64,000 nt of DNA from Bradyrhizobium sp. SZCCHNS1050 (GTDB lineage: Bacteria; Pseudomonadota; Alphaproteobacteria; Rhizobiales; Xanthobacteraceae). Location: positions 496,001 to 560,000 of the forward strand of contig NZ_JAUETR010000002.1 in NCBI RefSeq assembly GCF_032484785.1, given 5' to 3'. Below are positions 9,884 through 17,313 of this stretch, in pieces. Both the position numbers and the translations under genes were made by a program. Position 1 is the first letter of the stretch; every line of letters starts with the position of its first letter. The notes under the pieces were generated by a model that was not told the DNA's origin, searched no databases, and worked only from the letters and a program-made list of their open reading frames with translations.

Positions 9884-10372
9884 ATGACGGAAAAAATGAG
9901 AGAATCTTCCACCGCCGATCTCGACCGGGTCGATCGGCGCATCCTGCAACTGCTGCAGAAGGACGGCCGGATGAGCAATGCCGAGCTTGCCGCCACCGTT
10001 CATGTCAGTCCGGCCACCTGCCATCGCCGCACCCAGCGCCTGTTCGAGGAGGGCTACATCAAGGGCGTGCGCGCCCAGATCGCGCCGGAGAAGGTCGAGC
10101 GCAGCGCACTGGTGCTGGTCGGCGTCGTGCTCGATCGCTCGACGCCGGAGAGCTTTCGCACCTTCGAGGCGGCGATCCGCAAACTGAAATTCGTGCTCGA
10201 TTGCCATCTCGTCGCCGGCGATTTCGACTTCTTCCTGAAGATCCGCGTTCGCGACATGCACGACTTCAACCGGATGCATGGCGACCAGCTGATCTCGCTG
10301 CCGGGCGTGCGGCAGACGCGCACCTTCTTTGTGATGAAGGAGGTGGTCGACAATGCGCCGCTCGATTTCTGA
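9884..10372 (+). CDS. acdR: Lrp/AsnC-family regulator, probable AcdR
   Basis: A 162-residue protein with an N-terminal helix-turn-helix (LDRVDRRILQLLQKDGRMSNAELAATV, in two halves around residues 11-37) and a C-terminal RAM/AsnC ligand domain ending LPGVRQTRTFFVMKEV. Divergence from acdS with a shared intergenic region is the reason for calling it AcdR. An alternative start at ATG 9896 would remove four residues only. Expected role: DNA-binding activator of acdS that responds to ACC. Confidence 0.85.
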   Translation: MTEKMRESSTADLDRVDRRILQLLQKDGRMSNAELAATVHVSPATCHRRTQRLFEEGYIKGVRAQIAPEKVERSALVLVGVVLDRSTPESFRTFEAAIRKLKFVLDCHLVAGDFDFFLKIRVRDMHDFNRMHGDQLISLPGVRQTRTFFVMKEVVDNAPLDF

Positions 10373-10463
10373 GCAGGCCGGGCATTGAACCGGTGGCGCC
10401 GCATCGGCGACTTACCAGCGCGTGAGCTCGCTCACATCAGCAACCGACATCGCGGAGACACGG

Positions 10464-11336
10464 ATGAAGAGGCTGTTGGCCGTCGCGGCTTTGGTTCTGG
10501 CCAGCAGTGCCGCCGAGGCGCAATACGTCATCGAGTATGGCGGCAAGACGATCCGCATCGATCCCGACCGCGGCACCGTGCAGATCCCCGGCGTCTACGA
10601 CAATACTGAGCAGAAGAAGACCAAGCGCACCAAGCGCGACCAGGACAATACGGCCAAGCCGCCTCCGGCGCCCACCGAGGCGGCGGTCACGCCGGCCCCG
10701 CCCGCGCAGGCTCCGGCTGCGACCGCGCCCCCTGCTCCCGTCCCTGCGGCGCCCGCTCCGACGGCAGCCGCACCAGCGAGCCCGCCGGCGGTGCCTCCTG
10801 CCGTCCAGGCGGCCGCGCCACCGGCGCCGCTGCCGCCACCTCCGGCGGCCCCAGCCGCCAACGCCACGGCACCGGTTGCGCCGCCAGCCGCTGCAACGGC
10901 CACTGCCGCTCCTGCTGCCGCCCCGGCTCCCGCCGCCGCGCCGCCGCCACCGCGGCCAGCCCAGACGCCTGCCGTGACCACGGCAGCCGCGCCGCCCGCC
11001 GCGGCGCAGACCGCCGGTCGCGATCCCAGCTCGCCGGTCGGCATCTGGTTGACCGAGGAGAAGGAGGGCCAGATTCGCATCGAGCCCTGCGGCACCAATC
11101 TCTGCGGCTACGCCGTGGATGCGAAGACCAAGCAGAACGGCGAGCAGATCCTGATCAACATGCGGCCGAGCGACAAGGCCCAGGAGAAGAAGTGGACCGG
11201 CCGCATCTTCGATCCGAACAGCGGCAGCACCTACGATTCGACCATCGCGCTGAAGGGCTCGGACAGTCTGCGCGTGCAGGGCTGCGCCTTCGGCGGCATG
11301 TTCTGCGGCGGCCAGACCTGGACGCGGGTGAACTGA
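10464..11336 (+). CDS. DUF2147 domain protein with a Pro/Ala-rich linker
   Basis: The start ATG 10464 follows GGAGACACGG and gives a signal peptide (MKRLLAVAALVLASSAAEA). About 150 residues of Pro/Ala repeats follow. The C-terminal 100 residues form a DUF2147 domain: PVGIWLTEEKEGQIRIEPCG near residue 190, CGYAV, then a WTGRIFDP stretch and a closing GG(Q)TWTRV. The mature protein is predicted to be periplasmic. Two Cys pairs in the domain could form disulfides. The low-complexity linker is unusually long. Function of DUF2147 is unknown; some members are exported, lipocalin-like proteins. Confidence 0.8.
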   Translation: MKRLLAVAALVLASSAAEAQYVIEYGGKTIRIDPDRGTVQIPGVYDNTEQKKTKRTKRDQDNTAKPPPAPTEAAVTPAPPAQAPAATAPPAPVPAAPAPTAAAPASPPAVPPAVQAAAPPAPLPPPPAAPAANATAPVAPPAAATATAAPAAAPAPAAAPPPPRPAQTPAVTTAAAPPAAAQTAGRDPSSPVGIWLTEEKEGQIRIEPCGTNLCGYAVDAKTKQNGEQILINMRPSDKAQEKKWTGRIFDPNSGSTYDSTIALKGSDSLRVQGCAFGGMFCGGQTWTRVN

Positions 11337-11357
11337 GCCCGGCGCGCGACGCGCCTT

Positions 11358-11392
11358 CAAACGCAAAGCGCGCGGCCCTGCGACCGCGCGCT
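11358..11392 (-). terminator. Terminator between convergent genes
   Basis: AGCGCGCGG at 11367-11375 pairs perfectly with CCGCGCGCT at 11384-11392. Read on the minus strand the stem is followed by TTGCGTTT, so it best serves the cupin gene ending at 11414. It may also stop readthrough from the DUF2147 gene. Confidence 0.55.
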
Positions 11393-11413
11393 CGCACCGT
11401 TCTCAGTGATGTA

Positions 11414-11821
11414 TCAGCCGACCGGGGTGGCGTATTCCTCGTCGGTGACGTGCTCCATCCAGGTCACGTGCTCGCCATTGAGCGATTCATGCATCGCGAC
11501 GTGGACCATGCCGGTGGTCGGCGCGGCGCCATGCCAATGCTTCTCGCCCGGCGGGATCCAGACGACGTCGCCGGCCTTGATTTCGCGCACCGGCCCGCCC
11601 TTGGCCTGCACCCGGCCGACGCCCTGGATGACATAGAGCGTCTGGCCGAGCGGATGGGTGTGCCAGGCCGTGCGCGCGCCCGGCTCGAACGCGACGCGCG
11701 CCGAGGCGACGCGGGCTGGAGCCTGCGGCGTGATGATCGGGTCCTGCCAGACCGTGCCCGTAAAGCTTTCCGCAGCTGCGCGGCGCGTGGGACGCGAGCC
11801 CGCGAGATAAACATCGACCAT
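11414..11821 (-). CDS. Cupin domain protein (135 aa)
   Basis: A complete small cupin. Motif 1 reads HTHPLGQTLYVIQGVG near residue 55 and motif 2 GDVVWIPPGEKHWHGA near 88, with three histidines and a glutamine placed to bind a metal. It resembles small cupins related to carboxymuconolactone decarboxylase partners. It follows the RraA-type aldolase gene by 48 bases on the same strand, so both probably act on the same small carboxylic acid. Confidence 0.8.
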   Translation of the reverse strand: MVDVYLAGSRPTRRAAAESFTGTVWQDPIITPQAPARVASARVAFEPGARTAWHTHPLGQTLYVIQGVGRVQAKGGPVREIKAGDVVWIPPGEKHWHGAAPTTGMVHVAMHESLNGEHVTWMEHVTDEEYATPVG

Positions 11822-11869
11822 TGTTCTGCCTTTCCTGAAGCTGTGTCGTTGATCAATCGGCGCCGTGAA

Positions 11870-12568
11870 CTACTTCTTCGACGCGGCGTAGCGCGCCTTG
11901 GTCTCGGCGTTCATCGGATAGAGACCCGGCAGCACCGCGCCCTTGTTCACCTCATCGACGATCCAGGCTTCCATGCGCTCCTGCTCGGGACCTTCCGCGA
12001 GCACGTGATCGAGCATCGCCTGCGGGATCAGCACGGCGCCATCCTGGTCGGCGACGATGACGTCGTTCGGAAACACGGCAACACCGCCGCAGCCGATCGC
12101 CTCGCCCCAGCCGACGAAGGTGAGCCCTGCGACCGACGGCGGCGCGGCGTACCCATCGCACCACACGGGAAGGCCGGTGCCGAGCACGCCTTCGAGGTCG
12201 CGCACGACTCCATCGGTGATCAGCGCGGTGACGCCGCGTTTGACCATGCGGGCGCACAGGATGTCGCCGAAGATGCCGGCGTCCTTGACGCCCATCGCAT
12301 CGACCACGGCGATGCAGCCTTCGGGCATGGCCTCGATCGCGGTGCGGGTCGAGATCGGCGACGACCAGGATTCCGGGGTCGCCAGATCCTCGCGCGCAGG
12401 CACGAAGCGCAGCGTGAAGGCGGGACCGACCAGCCGCTTCTGTCCCGGGCGCAGCGGCTTGGCGCCGCGCAGCCAGACATTGCGCAACCCCTTCTTCAGC
12501 AGGACCGTGGTGATGGTCGCGGTGGTGACTTGAGACAGGGTGGCGATGGCTTCGGGAGTGAGGGACAT
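11870..12568 (-). CDS. RraA-family protein, probable 4-hydroxy-4-methyl-2-oxoglutarate-type aldolase
   Basis: The frame opens at 12646, but ATG 12568 (MSLTPEAIATLSQ) matches the family's N-terminus, giving 232 residues. The RraA/HMG-aldolase hallmarks are a GDILCARM segment and the catalytic Arg-Asp pair in TDGVVRDL. The family contains class II aldolases acting on 4-hydroxy-4-methyl-2-oxoglutarate or 4-carboxy-4-hydroxy-2-oxoadipate, as well as RNase E regulators. Pairing with a metabolic cupin supports the aldolase reading. It is divergent from pxpB. Confidence 0.75.
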   Translation of the reverse strand: MSLTPEAIATLSQVTTATITTVLLKKGLRNVWLRGAKPLRPGQKRLVGPAFTLRFVPAREDLATPESWSSPISTRTAIEAMPEGCIAVVDAMGVKDAGIFGDILCARMVKRGVTALITDGVVRDLEGVLGTGLPVWCDGYAAPPSVAGLTFVGWGEAIGCGGVAVFPNDVIVADQDGAVLIPQAMLDHVLAEGPEQERMEAWIVDEVNKGAVLPGLYPMNAETKARYAASKK

Positions 12569-12684
12569 CTTGAGACTGGCGCTCCAAACGGGCTGGCTGA
12601 AAAAGCAGGCGCATCTTGCGAGCGACGAAGGCGGCGTCAAGGGCATGCGCGGTGCGTCCGGCGCATGCGGGGCTTGCGTGCACC

Positions 12685-12703
12685 CGATAAGGCCTCCTTA
12701 TCG
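12685..12703. promoter_or_regulatory. Perfect dyad in the rraA-type/pxpB divergent region
   Basis: CGATAAG at 12685-12691 and CTTATCG at 12697-12703 form a perfect 7-base inverted repeat with a 5-base centre. An AT-rich stretch (ATTAATTTATTGAATTTT) follows at about 12715, the most promoter-like sequence nearby. It is a plausible operator for an unlinked regulator controlling one or both operons. Confidence 0.45.
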
Positions 12704-12782
12704 CAAGACATCCGATTAATTTATTGAATTTTCGAGACTTTTTGCCTTGGACCCAATTCCACTGGCGCATGAAAACAGCTAG

Positions 12783-13547
12783 ATGAGGAACACCAACGCG
12801 GATCACTTCGGACTCATGGCCGATCCTTTTCCACCTCCTCGCCTGCTGCCCAGCGGCGACAGCGCCGTCACCGTCGAGTTCAGCCGGACGATCGACGAGA
12901 CCGCCAACCGCCGCGTCCTGGCGCTCGACCATGCGGTGGCAGCGGCCGGGATCGAGGGCATCACGGAGACGGTGCCGACCTATCGCTCGCTGCTGGTGCA
13001 CTATGATGCAGGTGTGATCGACCACGACACCCTTGGAGCAAAGCTGTTGGCGCTGTCGGCCGGGTCGCTCGCGCCGGAAAGTGAGGTCAGGCGCTGGCGG
13101 GTTCCAGTCTGCTATGGCGGAGAGAATGGCATCGACCTCGAGGATGTCGCCAAGGCGTTGAGCCTCACGCCGGACGAAGTCGTCGCACGCCATATCGCCA
13201 GCACTTATCGCGTCGCAATGATCGGCTTCACGCCGGGCTGGTCCTATTTGTCCGGTCTCGATCCCACGCTGCAGATGTCGCGCCGCCAGAATCCGCGGCT
13301 CTGGACACCGGCCGGCATCATCGCCATCGGCGGCATCCAGACCGGCATCCAATGCCTTGCCGGCCCGTGCGGCTGGCACCTGCTTGGCCGCACCGCGATG
13401 CGGACATTTCAACTGCATCGCGAGCCGACCTTTCTGCTCGAGCCCGGCGACGAGGTCAGCTTCTATGCCGTTGACGTCAAGACCTTCGCCGAGCAGGAGC
13501 GCGCCGCCGAGGGCGGCGAGCTCATCGCCGAGCGGATCGCCACATGA
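12783..13547 (+). CDS. pxpB: 5-oxoprolinase subunit B (KipI family)
   Basis: A 254-residue protein of the allophanate-hydrolase subunit 1/KipI family, with family motifs GDSAVTVEF, YRSLLVHYD, the central FTPGWSYLSGLDPTL near residue 150 and GWHLLGRTAMRTF near 200. With PxpC and PxpA it makes the ATP-dependent enzyme that opens 5-oxoproline to glutamate. ATG 12783 has no clear RBS and ATG 12816 is an alternative start. The stop overlaps the pxpC start (ATGA). Confidence 0.88.
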   Translation: MRNTNADHFGLMADPFPPPRLLPSGDSAVTVEFSRTIDETANRRVLALDHAVAAAGIEGITETVPTYRSLLVHYDAGVIDHDTLGAKLLALSAGSLAPESEVRRWRVPVCYGGENGIDLEDVAKALSLTPDEVVARHIASTYRVAMIGFTPGWSYLSGLDPTLQMSRRQNPRLWTPAGIIAIGGIQTGIQCLAGPCGWHLLGRTAMRTFQLHREPTFLLEPGDEVSFYAVDVKTFAEQERAAEGGELIAERIAT

Positions 13548-14578
13548 GCACGCTCGTCGTCTCACAGATCGGCCCGGCAAGCTCGGTCCAGGATGGCGGG
13601 CGTTTCGGCGCGCAGCGCTACGGGCTGACGCCGTCCGGCGCGATGGACAAGCTGGCGCTGGCGGCAGCCAACAGCCTCGTCGGCAATGCGCTGATGGCGG
13701 CTGCGATCGAGATCGGCCCGTTCGGCGCGACGTTCGCGGCGAAGGGCGGCGCGGTGCGCGTGGCGCTCGCCGGCGCGCAACGGCCGGCGGATGTCGCCAA
13801 GCGGCAGGTCGAGATCAACACGTCGGTGACGCTGAACGACGGAGAGCAGCTCACGCTCGGCTTTGCGCGCGGCGGCTCGTTCACCTATCTCGCCATCGCA
13901 GGTGGCATCGCCGGCGAACCGATGTTCAACAGTCTCTCGGTGAATGCGCGCGCCGGGCTCGGCAGCCCCTACCCGCGCCCGCTTCAGGCCGGCGACGTGT
14001 TCGAGGTCGCGCCCGCCGGCGATGCGCCGGAACTGCGGATCGATCTGCCGAAAGCCGGCGGCGCGATTCGCGTCGTCATGGGACCGCAGGACGACGAGTT
14101 CAGCGAGGAGATGAAAGCGCTATTCCTCGGCAGCGACTGGATGGTCTCGGCGACCAGCGACCGCATGGGCTATCGCCTCGAGGGGCCGCAGATGCGCCAC
14201 CTGCACGGTCACAACATCGTCTCGGACGGCACTGTGGACGGTAGCATCCAGGTGCCCGGCAACGGTTCGCCGATCGTGCTGATGTCGGACCGCGGCACCA
14301 GCGGCGGCTATCCGAAGATCGCGACCGTCATCACGGCCGATTTCGGACGCCTGGCGCAGACGCCGGCCGGCACGCCGTTCCGCTTCAAGGCCGTGAGCAT
14401 GGCCGAGGCGCAGGCCGAACTGCGTCGTTACAAGGATCTGCTGCGCAGCTTGCCCGGCCGCGTCACCCAGCTTGCGAGCAGCGACTTCAACGTCGATGCG
14501 CTGTTCACGGCCAATGTGGCCGGTCATGCCGTCAGCGCAACCGACGCCACCACCTGGCCCGGAGTCACTCCCGATTAG
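13544..14578 (+). CDS. pxpC: 5-oxoprolinase subunit C (biotin-dependent carboxyltransferase family, KipA)
   Basis: A 344-residue member of the allophanate-hydrolase subunit 2 family, opening with the diagnostic GPASSVQDGGRFGAQRYGL and containing SGAMDKLALAAANSLVGN and SDRMGYRLEGP. It overlaps pxpB by four bases and precedes pxpA by 50 bases. It is the partner subunit of PxpB in cytosolic oxoproline recycling. Confidence 0.88.
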   Translation: MSTLVVSQIGPASSVQDGGRFGAQRYGLTPSGAMDKLALAAANSLVGNALMAAAIEIGPFGATFAAKGGAVRVALAGAQRPADVAKRQVEINTSVTLNDGEQLTLGFARGGSFTYLAIAGGIAGEPMFNSLSVNARAGLGSPYPRPLQAGDVFEVAPAGDAPELRIDLPKAGGAIRVVMGPQDDEFSEEMKALFLGSDWMVSATSDRMGYRLEGPQMRHLHGHNIVSDGTVDGSIQVPGNGSPIVLMSDRGTSGGYPKIATVITADFGRLAQTPAGTPFRFKAVSMAEAQAELRRYKDLLRSLPGRVTQLASSDFNVDALFTANVAGHAVSATDATTWPGVTPD

Positions 14579-14628
14579 TTTGATCACATCTCACGTTGCT
14601 TCGGACCCATCAACGAGCGGACCCTGAC

Positions 14629-15396
14629 ATGACCAGCACCGTCGATCTGAACTGCGACCTCGGAGAGAGTTTTGGCCCGTGGGAAATGGGCAATGACGCC
14701 GCCATGATCGAGCTGGCGACATCGGTCAACGTCGCCTGCGGCTTTCATGCCGGTGACGCCGACATCATGCGGCGGACGGTCGAGATGGCGAAGGCCAAAG
14801 GCGTCAGCGTCGGCGCGCATCCCGGCTATCGCGATCTGCATGGTTTCGGTCGGCGTCCGATGCCGGGGCTGAAATCATCGGAGATCGAGAACCTCGTCGC
14901 CTATCAGATCGGCGCCCTGCAGGCGATCGCCACTGCGGCCGGTCACAAGGTCACGCATGTGAAGGCACACGGCGCGTTGTCCAATGTCGCCTGCGAGGAC
15001 GACATGACGGCGAACGCCATCGCCAAGGCGATCAAGGCCGTCGATCCGAGCCTGATCTTCGTCGTGCTCGCCAACTCCAAGCTGGTGACCGCTGGCGAGA
15101 AGGCCAATCTGAGGATGGCTCACGAGGTGTTTGCCGATCGCGCCTATGGCGACGATGGACTCCTGGTGTCGCGCAGCAAGCCCGGCGCCGTGCTGCACGA
15201 TCCCAAGCTCATCGCCGATCGCGTCGTGCGCATGGTTCAGGACGGCGCGGTGATTTCGGTGACTGGCAAGGTGATGAAGATGCGGACCGACACCGTCTGC
15301 ATCCATGGCGACACCGCCGGAGCGGTCGAGATTGCGCGCGAGGTCCGCAAGGCGCTCGACGCGGCCGCCATCACGGTCGCGCCGTTCAAGAGGTGA
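14629..15396 (+). CDS. pxpA: 5-oxoprolinase subunit A (LamB/YcsF family)
   Basis: ATG 14629 gives [19 protein letters not shown], the exact family N-terminus; an in-frame upstream ATG at 14596 adds only an unlikely tail. The length of 255 residues is typical. Conserved features include [22 protein letters not shown] and HVKAHGAL. It is the third subunit of the oxoprolinase complex, and the order pxpB-pxpC-pxpA forms a complete set. Confidence 0.92.
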   Translation: MTSTVDLNCDLGESFGPWEMGNDAAMIELATSVNVACGFHAGDADIMRRTVEMAKAKGVSVGAHPGYRDLHGFGRRPMPGLKSSEIENLVAYQIGALQAIATAAGHKVTHVKAHGALSNVACEDDMTANAIAKAIKAVDPSLIFVVLANSKLVTAGEKANLRMAHEVFADRAYGDDGLLVSRSKPGAVLHDPKLIADRVVRMVQDGAVISVTGKVMKMRTDTVCIHGDTAGAVEIAREVRKALDAAAITVAPFKR

Positions 15397-15402
15397 TGAG
15401 AA

Positions 15403-15552
15403 TCAGAACGGATGCGTGAAAGACGTGCCCAGGGTGATCGCGGCAATCAGCGCCATCGCGCTGTAGAAGGCAACCAGCGCGACGGTTGCGCCGCGCTCGC
15501 GAATGGCGCGGGCCTGGGGCATCCGTCGCAGGGGCGTCGATATCGTGCGCAT
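15403..15552 (-). CDS. Small single-pass membrane protein (49 aa)
   Basis: The frame is longer, but ATG 15552 with GGAG a short distance upstream gives a basic N-terminus (RTISTPLRRMPQARAIRERG) and one hydrophobic helix (VALVAFYSAMALIAAITLG). It has no recognised family. It is convergent with pxpA, six bases apart, and its promoter lies beyond the terminator at 15659-15691. Confidence 0.5.
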   Translation of the reverse strand: MRTISTPLRRMPQARAIRERGATVALVAFYSAMALIAAITLGTSFTHPF

Positions 15553-15658
15553 GGCCGGTCTCCTGAAGTTCCGGCCATGAGAAAAGCGCTCTCGCGAGCC
15601 GGTGCAAGGTAACCGGCGAAATAACGACAAGCCCCCTGTTTCGGGTCCGCTTGGAACC

Positions 15659-15691
15659 AAAAAATTCTCGGCCGATGTTGCGACCGAGAAT
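15659..15691 (-). terminator. Rho-independent terminator of the nirA-reductase operon
   Basis: ATTCTCGG at 15664-15671 pairs with CCGAGAAT at 15684-15691. On the minus strand the stem is followed by a run of six T residues (15659-15664). It lies 20 bases after the reductase stop codon. Confidence 0.75.
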
Positions 15692-15711
15692 ATTCTCCGC
15701 CGGGTTCCAGC

Positions 15712-17313
15712 TCAGTAGACGTCGAGCTGGAACCGGCCCTTCTTCTTGAGGTCCGCGACGAAACTCACCGCCTCGTCCGTCGAACGCGCGCCGAACTGGG
15801 CGACGATGTCGACCAGGGCGCGCTCGACGTCCTTGGCCATGCGCTTGGCGTCGCCGCAGATGTAGAGATGGGCGCCGTCGGCGAGCCAGGTCCACACCTC
15901 GCGGCCGACCTCGCGCATGCGGTCCTGGACGTAGAATTTCTTGTCGCCGTCGCGCGACCACGCCAGCGACAGCCGCGTCAAGAGGCCGGCAGTCTTCATG
16001 GCGTTGAGCTCGTCGGCGTAGAAGAAGTCGCAGTCGCTGCGCTGATGGCCGAAGAACAACCAGTTCTTGCCCGGTGCGCCGGTCGCCCTGCGGTCGTGCA
16101 GGAACGCGCGGAACGGCGCAACGCCGGTGCCGGGGCCGACCATGATGATCGGCGTCTTCGGATCGGCCGGCAGCGCGAAGCCATGCGCCTTCTGCACATA
16201 GACGCGCAGCTTGTCGCCGGGATTGATCCGCTCGGCCAGGAACGTCGAGGCAAGTCCCAGCCGCTTGCGCTTGCCAACGACGTAGCGGACGCAGTCAACC
16301 GTCAGCGACAGCTTGCCGGGCGTGGCATTGTGCGACGACGAGATCGAGTAGAGCCGCGGTTGCAGCGGCTCCAGCGCCTCGACGAAGGCCTCGGGATGCG
16401 GCCGGACGCCGGAGAACTTCTGCAGCACCGCCATCACATCGAGCGTTGCCGCGTCGCCATCGGGATCCTCGCCCTGCGCCAGTTGCCGCGCCTTCTCGCG
16501 GGTCGCGCCGCCGGTGATGAAGGAGATCAGCTCGAACAGCGAATCCGGCGCCGGCGCCAGCGAGACGTCTTCGAGCAGGCACTGCCGCAGCGGCTTGCCG
16601 TTCACCTCGGTCATGTGCGAGGCGCCGAGCAGCGCGATGATCTGATCGACGAGGCCGAGATCGTTCTTGGCGAAGATGCCGAAGGAATCGCCGACGACGT
16701 AGTCGAGCCCGCTCTCTCCGAGATCGAACTCGATGTGCCAGGTCTCCTTCTCCGAGCCCGGCTTGTTGAGCAGACGCCGCGACAGGAACGTCGCCTCGAC
16801 CGGATTGTCGCGCGAGCGACCGGGCTCGCTGACGACGACGGAGACGGTGGCCGGCGCAGCCGCAGCGGGCTTGGCCGCGGCCGGAGCCTTGTCGATCTCC
16901 TCGTAGAGCGCCTTGAGCATCCGCGCGGTTTCCTTGCCGCCGGGGACGCACAGGTTGAGCCGCGCCTCGCTGCGATCGGCAATCGCATCCGAATAGTCGC
17001 TGCAATTATAGCCGCATTGGCCGCAGTCCTGCTGCGCCATGGCCGCCATCATGCGCCGGCGCAGCGGACGGCCCTCGGCGAGCTTCATGCGCTCGCCGAT
17101 TGGCATGGTCTGATCGTGCCATGGTGCCTCGCCGTCATCACGGTCGCCCGCGGGCGCGAGCACGGCGCCGTTCTGCGCCGGCGACAATGCCGTCGCGCCG
17201 TCGAGACCGAGCGCTCCGGCCAGGAAGCCGTTGAGCCACGAGCGCTGGGCCTCGGAGAATGGCGCCGTCGGAGGAATGATCTCGATCTTGGACATGGGCG
17301 TGATCTGGTTCAT
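15712..17313 (-). CDS. FeS/FAD/NADPH reductase, probable electron donor to NirA (sulfite-reductase-alpha-like)
   Basis: A 533-residue flavoprotein. Residues about 95-130 hold a four-cysteine cluster, CGQCGYNC followed by NLCVPGG, of the small FeS-domain type. The C-terminal two thirds form a ferredoxin-NADP reductase unit: FAD motif RLYSISSS, then NADPH motif GPGTGVAPFRAFL and CGDAKRMAKDVE. The FMN flavodoxin domain of true CysJ is missing; the FeS domain seems to replace it. It overlaps nirA by four bases, so it very likely carries electrons from NADPH to the siroheme enzyme. Annotation pipelines usually call such proteins sulfite reductase alpha subunit. Confidence 0.82.
   Translation of the reverse strand: MNQITPMSKIEIIPPTAPFSEAQRSWLNGFLAGALGLDGATALSPAQNGAVLAPAGDRDDGEAPWHDQTMPIGERMKLAEGRPLRRRMMAAMAQQDCGQCGYNCSDYSDAIADRSEARLNLCVPGGKETARMLKALYEEIDKAPAAAKPAAAAPATVSVVVSEPGRSRDNPVEATFLSRRLLNKPGSEKETWHIEFDLGESGLDYVVGDSFGIFAKNDLGLVDQIIALLGASHMTEVNGKPLRQCLLEDVSLAPAPDSLFELISFITGGATREKARQLAQGEDPDGDAATLDVMAVLQKFSGVRPHPEAFVEALEPLQPRLYSISSSHNATPGKLSLTVDCVRYVVGKRKRLGLASTFLAERINPGDKLRVYVQKAHGFALPADPKTPIIMVGPGTGVAPFRAFLHDRRATGAPGKNWLFFGHQRSDCDFFYADELNAMKTAGLLTRLSLAWSRDGDKKFYVQDRMREVGREVWTWLADGAHLYICGDAKRMAKDVERALVDIVAQFGARSTDEAVSFVADLKKKGRFQLDVY

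Noticed and set aside
8407..10425. 672-codon frame spanning the repeats, acdS and acdR
   Set aside because: It covers two well-supported genes on other frames and a palindromic repeat. It has no domain of its own.
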